Source: Micropruina glycogenica
GTDB taxonomy: Bacteria > Actinomycetota > Actinomycetes > Propionibacteriales > Propionibacteriaceae
Direction: 5' to 3' (one strand)
Length of the DNA stretch: 64,000 nt
Assembly: GCF_039524395.1 (NCBI RefSeq)
Contig: NZ_BAAAGO010000009.1
The notes below the pieces were generated by a model that saw only the letters and a list, made by a program, of their open reading frames with translations, was not told the origin of the DNA and did no database searches. Each line of letters starts with the position of its first letter. The stretch's first letter is position 1. Shown here piece by piece: positions 8,534 through 17,044 of the stretch. A program made the position numbers and the translations under genes.

Positions 8534-9790
8534 GTGGCCGAAAAGGATCGTTCCGCACTGCCCCCGCAGTGGATTCTGCTGACCATTCTGGCGGGGCTGG
8601 GCATGGTCGGGCCGTTCTCGATCGACACCATGTTCCCGGCGTTCGCCCAGATGGCCATCGATCTCGACACCACACCGGTGGCGCTGCAGCAACTGATCAG
8701 CGTGTACCTGCTGTCGTTCGCGGTGGCGAGCCTGTTTCACGGCCCGCTGTCTGACGCCGTCGGCCGCAAGCCGGTGATTCTGGGCGGCACGGCGATGTTC
8801 GTGCTGGCGTCCCTGGCCTGCGCGGTGGCACCCAACCTGTCACTGCTGCTGGTCGGACGGGCCGTGCAGGGTCTCAGCGCCGGCGCCGGCCAGATCATCA
8901 GCCGCACCATGGTGCGTGACGTGTTCGCCGACGCCCGGGCACAACAGGTGATGTCGCAGATCGCCATGATCTTCGGCCTCGCCCCCGCCCTGGCGCCCAT
9001 CGTCGGCGGCTGGATTCTGGTGCACGGCAGTTGGCGCGAGATCTTCTGGGCCCTGACCGGGCTGGGTCTGGCGTTGCTGGTGCTGGTGTGGCTGCTGCTA
9101 CCCGAGACCCACCCGCCGGAGCATCGGGTGCCGCTGCACCTCGGGCCGTTGTTCGCCTCGCTGTGGGCGGTGTGGTGCAACCCGCACGGTCGGCGGCTCG
9201 CGCTGACCGCGATGGTGAACTTCGCCGGCATGTTTCTGTACATCAGTTCGGCGCCCTACATCGTGGTGTCGATGCTGCACATGGGCGAGCAGGACTTCTG
9301 GGTGTTGTTCGTGCCGCTGATCTCGGGCATGGTGATCGGCTCGTGGTTCTCCGGACGGCTGGCGGGGCGCGTCAAGGGAGCTCGGCTGGCCACCGTCGGC
9401 TACTGGATCAGCCTGGGCGGCGGGGCGGCGAACCTGTCCCTGATGCTGGTGCCGGCGGCCCAAGCCCTGCCCTGGGCGGTGATGTTGCTGCCCGTCTACA
9501 CCTTCGGCGTCGCGATGGCGTTCCCGATCCTGACCCTCGCCATGCTCGATCTGTTCCCGGCCAACCGGGGCGCGGCGGCGTCGGTGCAGAGCTTCGTGTC
9601 TCTGGTGGCCAACGCGCTGATCGCCGGCGTGCTGGCGCCGCTGGTGGCGGTGTCGCTGCCGGCGCTGGCAGCGACCGCGTTGCTGCTGACGGTGGTCGGC
9701 TACCTGCAGTGGCGCCGGCACCTTCAGGTCACGGGGCTGCAACCGCCGTCGCCGCCGGGAATGGTGCCACCGCCCGCGGACGGGTTGTGA
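8534..9790 (+). CDS. MFS transporter, Bcr/CflA (DHA1) drug-efflux type
   Basis: 418 residues, twelve predicted helices. The loop after TM2 carries motif A (GPLSDAVGRKPVILGG), and FSIDTMFPAFAQMAIDL with VALQQLISVYLLSFA is typical of the Bcr/CflA group, proton-driven multidrug exporters of the inner membrane. A GTG start at 8534, three bases after the mshB stop, is the first in-frame option, so translation is probably coupled. The C-terminal tail is proline-rich. Its cargo is unknown; the mycothiol context might hint at export of mycothiol conjugates but nothing shows this directly. Confidence 0.85.
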   Translation: MAEKDRSALPPQWILLTILAGLGMVGPFSIDTMFPAFAQMAIDLDTTPVALQQLISVYLLSFAVASLFHGPLSDAVGRKPVILGGTAMFVLASLACAVAPNLSLLLVGRAVQGLSAGAGQIISRTMVRDVFADARAQQVMSQIAMIFGLAPALAPIVGGWILVHGSWREIFWALTGLGLALLVLVWLLLPETHPPEHRVPLHLGPLFASLWAVWCNPHGRRLALTAMVNFAGMFLYISSAPYIVVSMLHMGEQDFWVLFVPLISGMVIGSWFSGRLAGRVKGARLATVGYWISLGGGAANLSLMLVPAAQALPWAVMLLPVYTFGVAMAFPILTLAMLDLFPANRGAAASVQSFVSLVANALIAGVLAPLVAVSLPALAATALLLTVVGYLQWRRHLQVTGLQPPSPPGMVPPPADGL

Positions 9791-9822
9791 TCTCGGCGGA
9801 TGTCTGCGGCTGGGGAGGCTTG

Positions 9823-9848
9823 CGTCATCCGGCGGATGCCGGGATCTC
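9823..9848. repeat. CGTCATCC/GGGATCTC palindromic repeat
   Basis: A 26-base unit reading CGTCATCCGGCGG then ATGCCGGGATCTC, a degenerate member of the second dispersed family; others lie at 11337, 35925, 50505 and 62219. It sits in the 165-base gap before the HNH gene and could form a hairpin downstream of the MFS gene. Confidence 0.6.
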
Positions 9849-9955
9849 CGAACTAGCAGGCCGTGTTACCCACAGTGAAAAAGAGCACCAAATCAGCTTG
9901 TGGATAACTGCACACGTGTTCGAAACTGTCAGGGGCGGTCGGTAGCGTTGCTGGC

Positions 9956-11299
9956 ATGGAGTTGACCTTCGAGCAGCTGGGCGATGCGGCCCTGGTGGCC
10001 GTGATCGATGCTGCCGTGGCGGCTCTGACCGATGACCGGGTCCGGCTCCAGAACGGAAAGCAGCGGCTGCAACTGTTGGTTGATGCGGTGCGGTTGGATG
10101 CCCGGTTGTCGGCGTGGCGGTCGGCGTTAGCGGCCGAGGTGGAACAGTCCGGGGTGGCGGTGGCCGAGCATGGCACCTCCACCGTCACCTGGCTGGCCGA
10201 CGCTACCTGCATGACGCGTCGTGCGGCGGGCCGGTTGGTGATCGAGGGGCAACGACTGACCCGGTTCCCGACCGTCGCAGCCGCCGCTGCCGAGGGGTGC
10301 GTGCTGCCCGAACAGGCCCAGGCGATCACGCAGGTGCTGGACGGGCTGCCCACCGATTTCGACACCGGCCAGTTGCGGCAGGCCGAAGAGTTGCTGGTGG
10401 GGTTCGCCGACACCCACAACGCCCACGACCTGCGCAGCCTGTCGCGCTACCTGGTGGAGGTGCTCGACCCCGACACGGTCCAGGCGCGGGAAGCGGCCCG
10501 GTTGGAACGCGACCTGCGCGCCGCGAAGAACAACCGGCACCTCACCTTTGATCACGATGGTCACGGATCGGTCCGCATCAGAGGCAGCCTGCCGGTGGTT
10601 GATGCGGAACCGTTCATTCGGCTGATCGACAGCTACACCGCGCACGCCGCGCGCGGCATCGACCGGCTCGACCCCCTGACCGAAACCACCACACCGGCAC
10701 AACGCCGGGCCGACGCACTCACCGCCATGATCGACCGGCACCTGGCCCAGTCGTTGGCGCCCAGTCACGGTGGCGACCGGCCACGCGTCGTGGTCGCCAT
10801 GTCGTATGACGTGCTGGTGAAAACCGCCACCGACGCCGGCCTGCTGCACGGTGACCAGCTCGGCACCGGTGAGCCGATCGCCGCCTCGACGCTTCGGCAG
10901 TTGCTGTGCGACGCCGACATCATGCCCACCGTGCTCGGGTCACGCTCTGCGGTGCTGGATGTGGGCCGTGCGCAACGGCTCGTCACCCCCGCCATCCGCG
11001 CAGCCCTCGAAATCCGTGACGGCGGGTGCGTGTTCCCCGGCTGCGACAAGGCCCCGAACGCCTGCCACGCCCACCACATCATGCCCTGGTGGGCCGGCGG
11101 CGTGACCGCCCTGCACAACCTCGTGCTGGTCTGCCCCCACCACCACGGCATCATCGAACCCAGCCACAACCCCACAGCAGACCGCTGGCAAGTACGACTA
11201 CCAGCGAACGGCCCGGCCCACGTCATCCCACCCCGACGCGTCGACCCCAAACAAACACCACGAATCCACAACCGCTTCACCGCACCCATGCGCACCTGA
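9956..11299 (+). CDS. DUF222 / HNH endonuclease domain protein (13E12-repeat family)
   Basis: 447 residues. The first about 320 residues form the helical DUF222 region; the C-terminal part is an HNH nuclease: CVFPGCDKAPNACHAHHIMPWWAGG, then LHNLVLVCPHHHGII, giving the Cys/His zinc ligands and catalytic histidines. Such genes are often multicopy in actinobacteria; their role is not settled. Members have been linked to mobile sequence but no transposase or intron is seen here. A TAGCGT hexamer (9943-9948) seven bases before the ATG suggests a leaderless transcript. The upstream region is AT-rich for this genome. Confidence 0.88.
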   Translation: MELTFEQLGDAALVAVIDAAVAALTDDRVRLQNGKQRLQLLVDAVRLDARLSAWRSALAAEVEQSGVAVAEHGTSTVTWLADATCMTRRAAGRLVIEGQRLTRFPTVAAAAAEGCVLPEQAQAITQVLDGLPTDFDTGQLRQAEELLVGFADTHNAHDLRSLSRYLVEVLDPDTVQAREAARLERDLRAAKNNRHLTFDHDGHGSVRIRGSLPVVDAEPFIRLIDSYTAHAARGIDRLDPLTETTTPAQRRADALTAMIDRHLAQSLAPSHGGDRPRVVVAMSYDVLVKTATDAGLLHGDQLGTGEPIAASTLRQLLCDADIMPTVLGSRSAVLDVGRAQRLVTPAIRAALEIRDGGCVFPGCDKAPNACHAHHIMPWWAGGVTALHNLVLVCPHHHGIIEPSHNPTADRWQVRLPANGPAHVIPPRRVDPKQTPRIHNRFTAPMRT

Positions 11300-11710
11300 T
11301 CAGCTGTCAGCGCGCGCACCAACCCGCCGGATACGCGAGATCCCGACCTGCGCCGGGATGACGGGAGTGCTGACCTTCTTTCGCCGAGCGCTTCGAGAAC
11401 CTTCGTGCGGCCAGGGGTTTCGGCACGCTCAGGTGGGCGACCCACGTGAACTGGTTGGTTTCGACGGGCTGCGGACTGCACTTCGGCCGGCTTCGCCAAC
11501 CCTTGGGCAGTTCATCGGCCCTCGTCCGCACGGGCAGTGACGGTGCGCATGAGGTGCCAAGAACCCTACCGTCGGGCCTCTCGATCGCTGCCGGGTCGTC
11601 GGTGGTCTTCACGGGCGCAACCGAGAGCACGGCACCGCGATCGCCGGCACCGGCCGGGGCGCTCGAACGGTGGGGCAACCGACCGCCTGGAGCTCTGGAT
11701 AGGGTGCGGT
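11300..11710. other. 411-base gene-free region with repeats of both dispersed families
   Basis: No convincing coding frame on either strand. It holds one CGTCAT-family repeat in reverse orientation (11337-11363) and two degenerate GTCGAG-family units, GGTTTCGGCACGCTCAGG (11416-11433) and GGTTTCGACGGGCTGCGG (11457-11474). A TAGGGT hexamer at 11700-11705 probably drives the next gene. Confidence 0.6.
11337..11363. repeat. CGTCAT/GGGATCTC palindromic repeat, reverse orientation
   Basis: GAGATCCCGACC followed by TGCGCCGGGATGACG; the complement reads CGTCATCCCGGCG..GGGATCTC. It starts 38 bases after the HNH gene and may act as its terminator hairpin. Confidence 0.65.
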
Positions 11711-12796
11711 ATGCGTTGGCACGAGCCTGCCGGTGAGGTCTCTCGCCGCCGTGCGATCTGTCTCGCCGCCGCGACAACCCTGGGTGCAGCGCTCGCCCCC
11801 GGCACCTTTCGGCTGCTCAGCACGCCGGTCAACCCAGTGCCAGTGATGTCGTTGCCGGCAGGCTTCCACTTTCTGCAGTCGCCGAACTTCTGCCTTCGTT
11901 TCGCGATTCCCGACGACCTGGTGCTTACCCGGCCCGACTCCCTGCTGACCGAGTACGGAGCACTCGTGACTTTTCAAGAGATGGCCGACCGCACGGGGGC
12001 GACCGTGGACGAGTGGACCCATCATCAGGTGACCGGCGTCGACGCCTTCGCCGTGGCCGAAGACGGCACGAGCGTCAACGTGATGCGCACGCCGTCCGAG
12101 CACGTGCCCACGCCCGCCGAACTGGCCGACGAGGTGCGAGCGCTGCAGATGGATGCCGTGCGGTGGGGTCGAACCGAGACCGTGTTCGGGCCGGCCACCA
12201 CGCTACGCAGCACGCTGACGCTCTTCGGCGGCGCGCTCAGGGTGCCCGGCCATGTGCTCTGGGCGCGCAATGACCGCGGGGTGTTCAGCATTCAGGTCAC
12301 GTCCGAGAGTGCAGACGTTGTGGACGCCCTGTACGGCATCGTCTTGCGCACCCTGCAACCGCTGCCCCCCACTGCCCGAGGGTGTTCACTGATGCCCATG
12401 GCTGAAACTCCAAGCATCGACGGCATTCACCACATCACCCTGAGCGTCAGCGACCTCGACCGCAGCGTGCGCTGGTACACCGAGGTGCTGGGCTTCGCCG
12501 AGAGGCGGCGGGTACAGGTCAACGGCATGGCCAAGGCCATGCTGATTCGGGACGACCTGTTGATCACCCTCACCGAGCATGGTGAGTTCGCCGAGCCGGG
12601 GCCCTTCAACGAACGCCACGCCGGTCTCGACCACCTCGGCGTCGCGGTTGCCGATCGGGCGACCCTCGACGCGTGGATCGCCCACCTCGACGGCTTGGGC
12701 GTAGCGCACGGCGATGTGACCCGAGGCGCCACCGGCGACCTGATCGCCTTCCGCGACCCGGACAACATCGCCCTGGAGTTCTACACCCGCGGCTGA
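11711..12796 (+). CDS. Tat-type secreted domain of unknown function joined in frame to a VOC (glyoxalase-fold) domain
   Basis: One open frame of 361 residues. Residues 1-39 look like a twin-arginine signal (EVSRRRAICL, then a hydrophobic stretch ending ALAPG). Residues 45-225 (FHFLQSPNFCLRFAIPDDL ... DALYGIVLRTL) are a domain I do not recognise. From about residue 230 a complete VOC domain begins (MAETPSIDGIHHITLSVSDLDRSVRWYTEVLGF), usually cytoplasmic. The pairing is odd. At 12365-12370 there is a run of six C; one C fewer would end the first protein at a TGA overlapping the VOC start ATG (TGATG). Either a true fusion or two genes joined by an indel or sequence error. A TAGGGT hexamer lies five bases before the ATG. 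Confidence 0.6.
   Translation: MRWHEPAGEVSRRRAICLAAATTLGAALAPGTFRLLSTPVNPVPVMSLPAGFHFLQSPNFCLRFAIPDDLVLTRPDSLLTEYGALVTFQEMADRTGATVDEWTHHQVTGVDAFAVAEDGTSVNVMRTPSEHVPTPAELADEVRALQMDAVRWGRTETVFGPATTLRSTLTLFGGALRVPGHVLWARNDRGVFSIQVTSESADVVDALYGIVLRTLQPLPPTARGCSLMPMAETPSIDGIHHITLSVSDLDRSVRWYTEVLGFAERRRVQVNGMAKAMLIRDDLLITLTEHGEFAEPGPFNERHAGLDHLGVAVADRATLDAWIAHLDGLGVAHGDVTRGATGDLIAFRDPDNIALEFYTRG
12398..12796 (+). other. VOC/glyoxalase domain, probably an independent gene
   Basis: This segment alone encodes about 132 residues, the normal length of a single VOC protein, from MAETPSIDGIHH to DNIALEFYTRG. Metal-ligand-type positions are seen in GIHHITLSV (His) and at the end ALEFYT (Glu), as in glyoxalase or dioxygenase relatives. 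Start candidates are ATG 12392 and ATG 12398. The substrate is unknown. See the enclosing entry for why it appears fused to the upstream domain. Confidence 0.7.
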
Positions 12797-12816
12797 CGCC
12801 GGTAGCGTCGGCTGGC

Positions 12817-13617
12817 ATGTCATCGGCCTACACTCACGGGCACGCCGAGAGCGTGCTGCGATCTCACCGTGCCCGCACCGCGGCCAACTCGGCCGCCTAC
12901 CTGCTGCCCCACCTACAGCCCGGGCAGCGCCTGCTCGACGTGGGCGCCGGCCCTGGCACCATCACCGCCGACCTCGCCCGCCTGGTCGCACCGGGCCGGG
13001 TGACGGCGCTCGAGACGTCCGATGCGGTGGTGGCGCTGACCCATGAAGGTGTCGAGGCGTCAGGGGTCGAGAACGTCGACTACCTGGCGGGCGACGTGCA
13101 CGCGCTTGACTTGCCCGACGACAGTTTCGACGTGGTGCACGCCCATCAGGTGCTGCAGCACCTGCCCGACCCGGTGCAGGCACTGCGCGAGATGGTGCGA
13201 GTCTGCCGTCCAGGCGGGGTGGTGGCGGTGCGCGACGCCGACTACAGCGCCTTCACCTGGTACCCCCCGAGCCCGGCCCTCGGCCGTTGGCTCGACCTGT
13301 ACCTGCAGTTGGCCAGGGCAAACGGCGGCGAGCCGGACGCGGGTCGCCGGCTGCTCGCCTGGGCGCGTGAGGCCGGCTGCTCGAACGTCACTGCGACGGC
13401 GTCGGTCTGGTGTTACGCCGACGACGAATCACGAACGGCCTGGGGACTCGGCTGGGCCGACCGCATACTGACCTCGGCGGTGGCCGACCAGGTGCTGCGG
13501 CGCAGCCTCGCCACAGCCGACGAACTGCACGGAATCTCGGACGCCTGGCGGGCCTGGGCAGCCGACCCCGACGGCTGGTTCACTCTGCTGCACGGCGAGC
13601 TCATCATTCACGTGTGA
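12817..13617 (+). CDS. class I SAM-dependent methyltransferase (UbiE/Methyltransf_11 type)
   Basis: 266 residues with the Rossmann SAM site LLDVGAGPGTITADLARLV, followed by VTALETSD, LAGDVHALDLPDDSFDVVHAHQVLQHL and the post-motif CRPGGVVAVRDADY. The acceptor is unknown; such proteins methylate small molecules or lipids. The start ATG at 12817 is preceded by TAGCGT (12803-12808) eight bases away, with no ribosome site, suggesting a leaderless transcript; the frame open upstream to 12673 overlaps the VOC gene and is not used. Confidence 0.85.
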   Translation: MSSAYTHGHAESVLRSHRARTAANSAAYLLPHLQPGQRLLDVGAGPGTITADLARLVAPGRVTALETSDAVVALTHEGVEASGVENVDYLAGDVHALDLPDDSFDVVHAHQVLQHLPDPVQALREMVRVCRPGGVVAVRDADYSAFTWYPPSPALGRWLDLYLQLARANGGEPDAGRRLLAWAREAGCSNVTATASVWCYADDESRTAWGLGWADRILTSAVADQVLRRSLATADELHGISDAWRAWAADPDGWFTLLHGELIIHV

Positions 13618-13660
13618 GGGTTTTCTGGCGCGTGCGGCGCGGCGGTGGTTGGCTGGGCCC

Positions 13661-14035
13661 ATGCAGGGGATTCGACTGAGCACCGTGACGCTGGGCGCAC
13701 CAGACCCGGTGTCGCTGGCCCGTTTCTACGCCAGGCTGCTGGGCTGGCAGCTCGGCCCCACCGACGACCTGAGCTGGGTGGCCGTTCGTAACCCCGACGG
13801 CGGTGTCGGCATCGCGTGTCAACTCGAACCCAACCACGTGCACCCCGTGTGGCCCGGCGGGCCCGGCGACCAGCAGATGCAGCTTCATCTCGAGATTCAG
13901 GTGGACGATCTGCAGGCCGGGCTGCGCCACGCGCTGCAGTGCGGCGCCCGCATGGCGCCCTACCAGCCCCAGGCGGACGTACGGGTATGCCTCGACCCGG
14001 CCGGGCACCCGTTCTGCCTGTGGATCGAAACCTGA
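13661..14035 (+). CDS. VOC family protein
   Basis: 124 residues, one glyoxalase/bleomycin-resistance-type fold: GIRLSTVTLGAPDPVSLARFYARLLGWQLG at the start, LHLEIQVDDLQAGLRHALQCGAR in the second half, and ending HPFCLWIET. Similar proteins are common in actinobacteria, mostly without assigned substrate. ATG 13661 is chosen; a TTG at 13649 is possible but lacks support. Convergent with the broken LysE gene. Confidence 0.78.
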   Translation: MQGIRLSTVTLGAPDPVSLARFYARLLGWQLGPTDDLSWVAVRNPDGGVGIACQLEPNHVHPVWPGGPGDQQMQLHLEIQVDDLQAGLRHALQCGARMAPYQPQADVRVCLDPAGHPFCLWIET

Positions 14036-14047
14036 GCACGACCGAGC

Positions 14048-14679
14048 TCAGTGGCCCGGAAGTGCCAGCTTCACGCCGAACCCGACCAGGGTGACGCCCG
14101 CAACGCGGTCGACGACGCGCAGCGCACGCGCGTTCGCCAGCCAGCGCCGGGCGTAGCTCGCCCCGGCGATGATCAAAGCGAACCAGGCCACGGCCAGCAG
14201 GTCGTGCACCCCGGCCAGCAGCAGCCCCATGCCCAGCGGCGAAACTCCGGCGGGCACGAACTGCGGAATGGTGGCCAGGTAGAACGCGCCGATCTTGGGG
14301 TTGAGCAGGTTGGTCCACACCCCGATCAGAAAGCCCCGCCACTTCGCGATGGCCTCACGGCAGTCCCTTCGACCTCGAGTCCGTGCGTCCGAAAGCTCTT
14401 CACGATCAGCATCACACCCAGATACACCAGGTACACCGCGCCGCCGAGGGTGACCACCCGGTAGGCGACCTCGGACGCCGCCAACAGGGCCGCGGCCCCC
14501 ACCGCCGCGGCCGCGCCCCAGATCAGCGCCCCGGTACCGATGCCGAGCGCAGTGGCGACGGCGTACCCGTTGCCCCGCACCAGCGCCGAGCGCAGCACCA
14601 GGGTGGTGTCGAGACCCGGTATCACGGTGAGCACCGCGGCGACCGCGGCGAACCCGAGCAGCGCCTGGGCGAACGTCAC
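14048..14679 (-). pseudogene. LysE family amino-acid exporter, frameshifted
   Basis: The N-terminal half (GTG at 14679; FAQALLGFAAVAAVLTVIPGLDTTLVLRSAL ... YLVYLGVMLIVKSFR) and the C-terminal half (WRGFLIGVWTNLLNPKIGAFYLATIPQFVPAG ... ALPGH) of a RhtB/LysE translocator lie in different frames. The switch falls between about 14345 and 14375; the downstream frame is the one a one-base loss would give. The first frame stops at 14326 after a non-family tail. Joined, the protein would be about 210 residues, the usual length. It directly follows the YbaK gene (two bases). Without programmed frameshifting the exporter is inactive; a sequencing error is also possible. Confidence 0.8.
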
Positions 14680-14680
14680 C

Positions 14681-15175
14681 TCAGGCCGTGACGTCGGCCA
14701 CGGGCGCGCCGGTCAGCCGAACCAGATCGTCGGGGCTGAGCTTGAACACGGCATGCGGGTGGCCGGCGGCGGCCCAGATCTCGTCGAAGCGGAACAGCTC
14801 GGTGTCGATCAGCTCGACGCTGGGGGTGGCGTGCGCCACCGGTGACACTCCGCCGATGGAGAAACCGGTCGACTGCTTGACGAAGGCGCCGTCGGCCCGG
14901 GTGAGCTCCCCCACCTTCATGGCCACCTTGTTTTCGTCGACCCGGCGATCGCCCGAGGTCATCACCAGCACCGCGGCGTCGTCGACCCGGCGGCGAAAGA
15001 TGATGCTCTTGACGATCTGGCCCAACTCGACGCCGAGGGCGTCGGCCGCGTCCTGAGCGGTGCGGGCCGAATCGGCCAGCATCACCGGGGTGTGCCGGTG
15101 GCCGAGTTCGGCCAGTCTGGCTGAGACTCGTTGGGCGCCTTCGGGCAGAACGGCCGCATCGTCGTCGCGTTGCAT
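14681..15175 (-). CDS. YbaK/EbsC family aminoacyl-tRNA deacylase
   Basis: 164 residues, the length of free-standing YbaK/ProX editing proteins. Typical segments are QDAADALGVELGQIVKSIIFR, the deacylase lysine region DENKVAMKVGE, and the glycine-rich loop STGFSIGGVSPVAH. The family hydrolyses mischarged tRNAs such as Cys-tRNA(Pro) or Ala-tRNA. ATG 15175 is used; the upstream open frame to 15271 lacks family similarity. Ends two bases before the LysE start, so the pair was probably an operon. Confidence 0.85.
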   Translation of the reverse strand: MQRDDDAAVLPEGAQRVSARLAELGHRHTPVMLADSARTAQDAADALGVELGQIVKSIIFRRRVDDAAVLVMTSGDRRVDENKVAMKVGELTRADGAFVKQSTGFSIGGVSPVAHATPSVELIDTELFRFDEIWAAAGHPHAVFKLSPDDLVRLTGAPVADVTA

Positions 15176-15310
15176 GGGTCCATCCTGCACCCCCGGACCA
15201 GCCGGTGGGCGGCGGCTCGACAACCGGGGGGATGGTTGTTGAGCCGCCGTCCGCCTCGGTCGCGCGCTCACGTTCGGGGGGACGAGTGCGAGCCGCGACC
15301 CGGTCGTGGG

Positions 15311-16999
15311 TCAGAACTTCGGCAGCATCCAACTGAGCACCGGGGTGGATTGCAGCCCCACCAGCAGGCACAGCACGATCAGCATGCCGAGGCTCCACCA
15401 CAGCACCTTGCGCAGAATGTCGGACTCGCGGCCCAGCAGGCCCACGGCCGTGGCCGCGATGGTGAGGTTCTGAGGGCTGATCATCTTGCCGACCACGCCA
15501 CCGGAGGTGTTGGCCGCCACCAGCAGGGTCGGGTCGATACCGGCCGCCTTGCCGGCCGTCTGCTGCAGGGTCGCGAACAGCGCGTTGGCCGAGGTGTCCG
15601 AACCGGTGACAGCGGTGCCGATCCACCCCAGAATCGGGCTGAAGAACGCGAACGCCGCACCGGTGCCGGCGATCCAGGTGCCGATGGTGATGGTCTGGCC
15701 CGAGAAGTTCATCACGTAGGCCAGCGCCAGCACCGACGCCACGGTGAGAATCGAGAACCGCAGCTTCACCACGGTGGCGCCGAGTTCGCCGAACACGTCC
15801 TTGGCCGACACCTTGTACACCGCGGCCACGATGAACATCGAGATCAGCAGCGACGTACCCGGCGAACTCAGCCACTGGAAGTTGTAGATCGTCGAGGTGG
15901 ACGGCGTGCCTGCCGCGGTGATGATGTGCCCGTTCAACCCCGGCCACGGAATCTTGATGTCGGTGGACGCCAGCCACGCCGAGATCGCCGGGGTCAGCTT
16001 GGTCACCGCGAACACCGCGATGACCAGAAGGTACGGGAACAGGGCCATGAAGATGCGTCCGCCGTCGAGCTTCGCCGCGCCCTTGCTGTCGTGCAGCTGG
16101 GGCAGCGCGGCGCGCTCTTTGTCGGTCATGGCGGCCAGCTCGGTGTCGCGATCGTGGTGCAGCGAGGCCAGCGCGTCGGCGCCGCCCTGCGGCTGCCAGA
16201 AACGCAGGAACAGCACCGCCACGCCCAGGCCGACCAGCGAGGCGATGATGTCGGTGAGCTCGACCGACAGCCAGGTGGCCGACACCCACTGGGCCACGGC
16301 GAACGCCAGGCCGGTGGCCAGCGCGACCGGCCACAGTTGCTTGAAGCCGCGCTTGCCGTCGGCCAGGAACACCAGCACCAACGGCACGAAGGCGGCCAGA
16401 AGCGGGGTCTGGTGACCGACGTAGGCACCGATCTGCTGGTAGGGAATCTTGGTCAGGTTGCCGGCGGTGATGATCGGAATGGCGATGGCGCCGAAGGCCA
16501 CCGGGGCGGTGTTGGCCACCAGCACCACCACGGCGGCGCGCAGGGCCGAGAAGCCGATCGCCATCAGCATCACGCCGGTGATCGCCACCGGGGCGCCGAA
16601 ACCGGCCAGTGCCTCGAGCAGGCCGCCGAAGCAGAAGGCGATCAGCATCGCCTGCACCCGCGGGTCGTCGCTGACCAGGGCGAACACCGAACGCAGGTCT
16701 TCGAAGCGGCCGCTCACCACGGTGATCTGGTAGAGCGCGATGGCGGTGAAGACGATCCACATGATCGGAAAGACGCCGAACACGGCACCCTGGGTGGCCG
16801 ACAGAAACGCCAACGGGAAGGGCATGTGAAAGGCGAACACGGCGACGATGATCGCCACGCCGACCGAGGTCAGCCCGGCCCAGTGCGCCTTCCAGCGCAG
16901 CCAGCCCAGCGTGACGAACATGGTGATCAGTGGTAACAGTCCGACGATGGCCGAGAGCCACAGTGACCCGAGCGGCGCGATTTGTGGTGTGAAGTTCAT
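15311..16999 (-). CDS. lctP: L-lactate permease
   Basis: 562 residues with about 13 hydrophobic helices, matching the LctP/LldP family: KAHWAGLTSVG near the start, GGLLEALAGFGAPVAITGVML, NTAPVAFGAIAIPI and QNLTIAATAVGL. Proton-coupled lactate uptake across the membrane. The start ATG at 16999 has GGAG eight bases upstream. It lies 45 bases after the lactate dehydrogenase gene on the same strand, with a divergent FadR-type regulator beyond, a standard lactate-utilisation layout. Confidence 0.93.
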   Translation of the reverse strand: MNFTPQIAPLGSLWLSAIVGLLPLITMFVTLGWLRWKAHWAGLTSVGVAIIVAVFAFHMPFPLAFLSATQGAVFGVFPIMWIVFTAIALYQITVVSGRFEDLRSVFALVSDDPRVQAMLIAFCFGGLLEALAGFGAPVAITGVMLMAIGFSALRAAVVVLVANTAPVAFGAIAIPIITAGNLTKIPYQQIGAYVGHQTPLLAAFVPLVLVFLADGKRGFKQLWPVALATGLAFAVAQWVSATWLSVELTDIIASLVGLGVAVLFLRFWQPQGGADALASLHHDRDTELAAMTDKERAALPQLHDSKGAAKLDGGRIFMALFPYLLVIAVFAVTKLTPAISAWLASTDIKIPWPGLNGHIITAAGTPSTSTIYNFQWLSSPGTSLLISMFIVAAVYKVSAKDVFGELGATVVKLRFSILTVASVLALAYVMNFSGQTITIGTWIAGTGAAFAFFSPILGWIGTAVTGSDTSANALFATLQQTAGKAAGIDPTLLVAANTSGGVVGKMISPQNLTIAATAVGLLGRESDILRKVLWWSLGMLIVLCLLVGLQSTPVLSWMLPKF

Positions 17000-17044
17000 G
17001 ACGTTCTCCGGAGTGCTTGAGCGGGCGAGGTGTTGGGGACAGTA

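Noticed and set aside
15131..16936. A 601-codon plus-strand open frame
   Set aside because: Antisense to the lactate permease; rich in His, Gln, Arg and Gly with no hydrophobic core, typical of a shadow.
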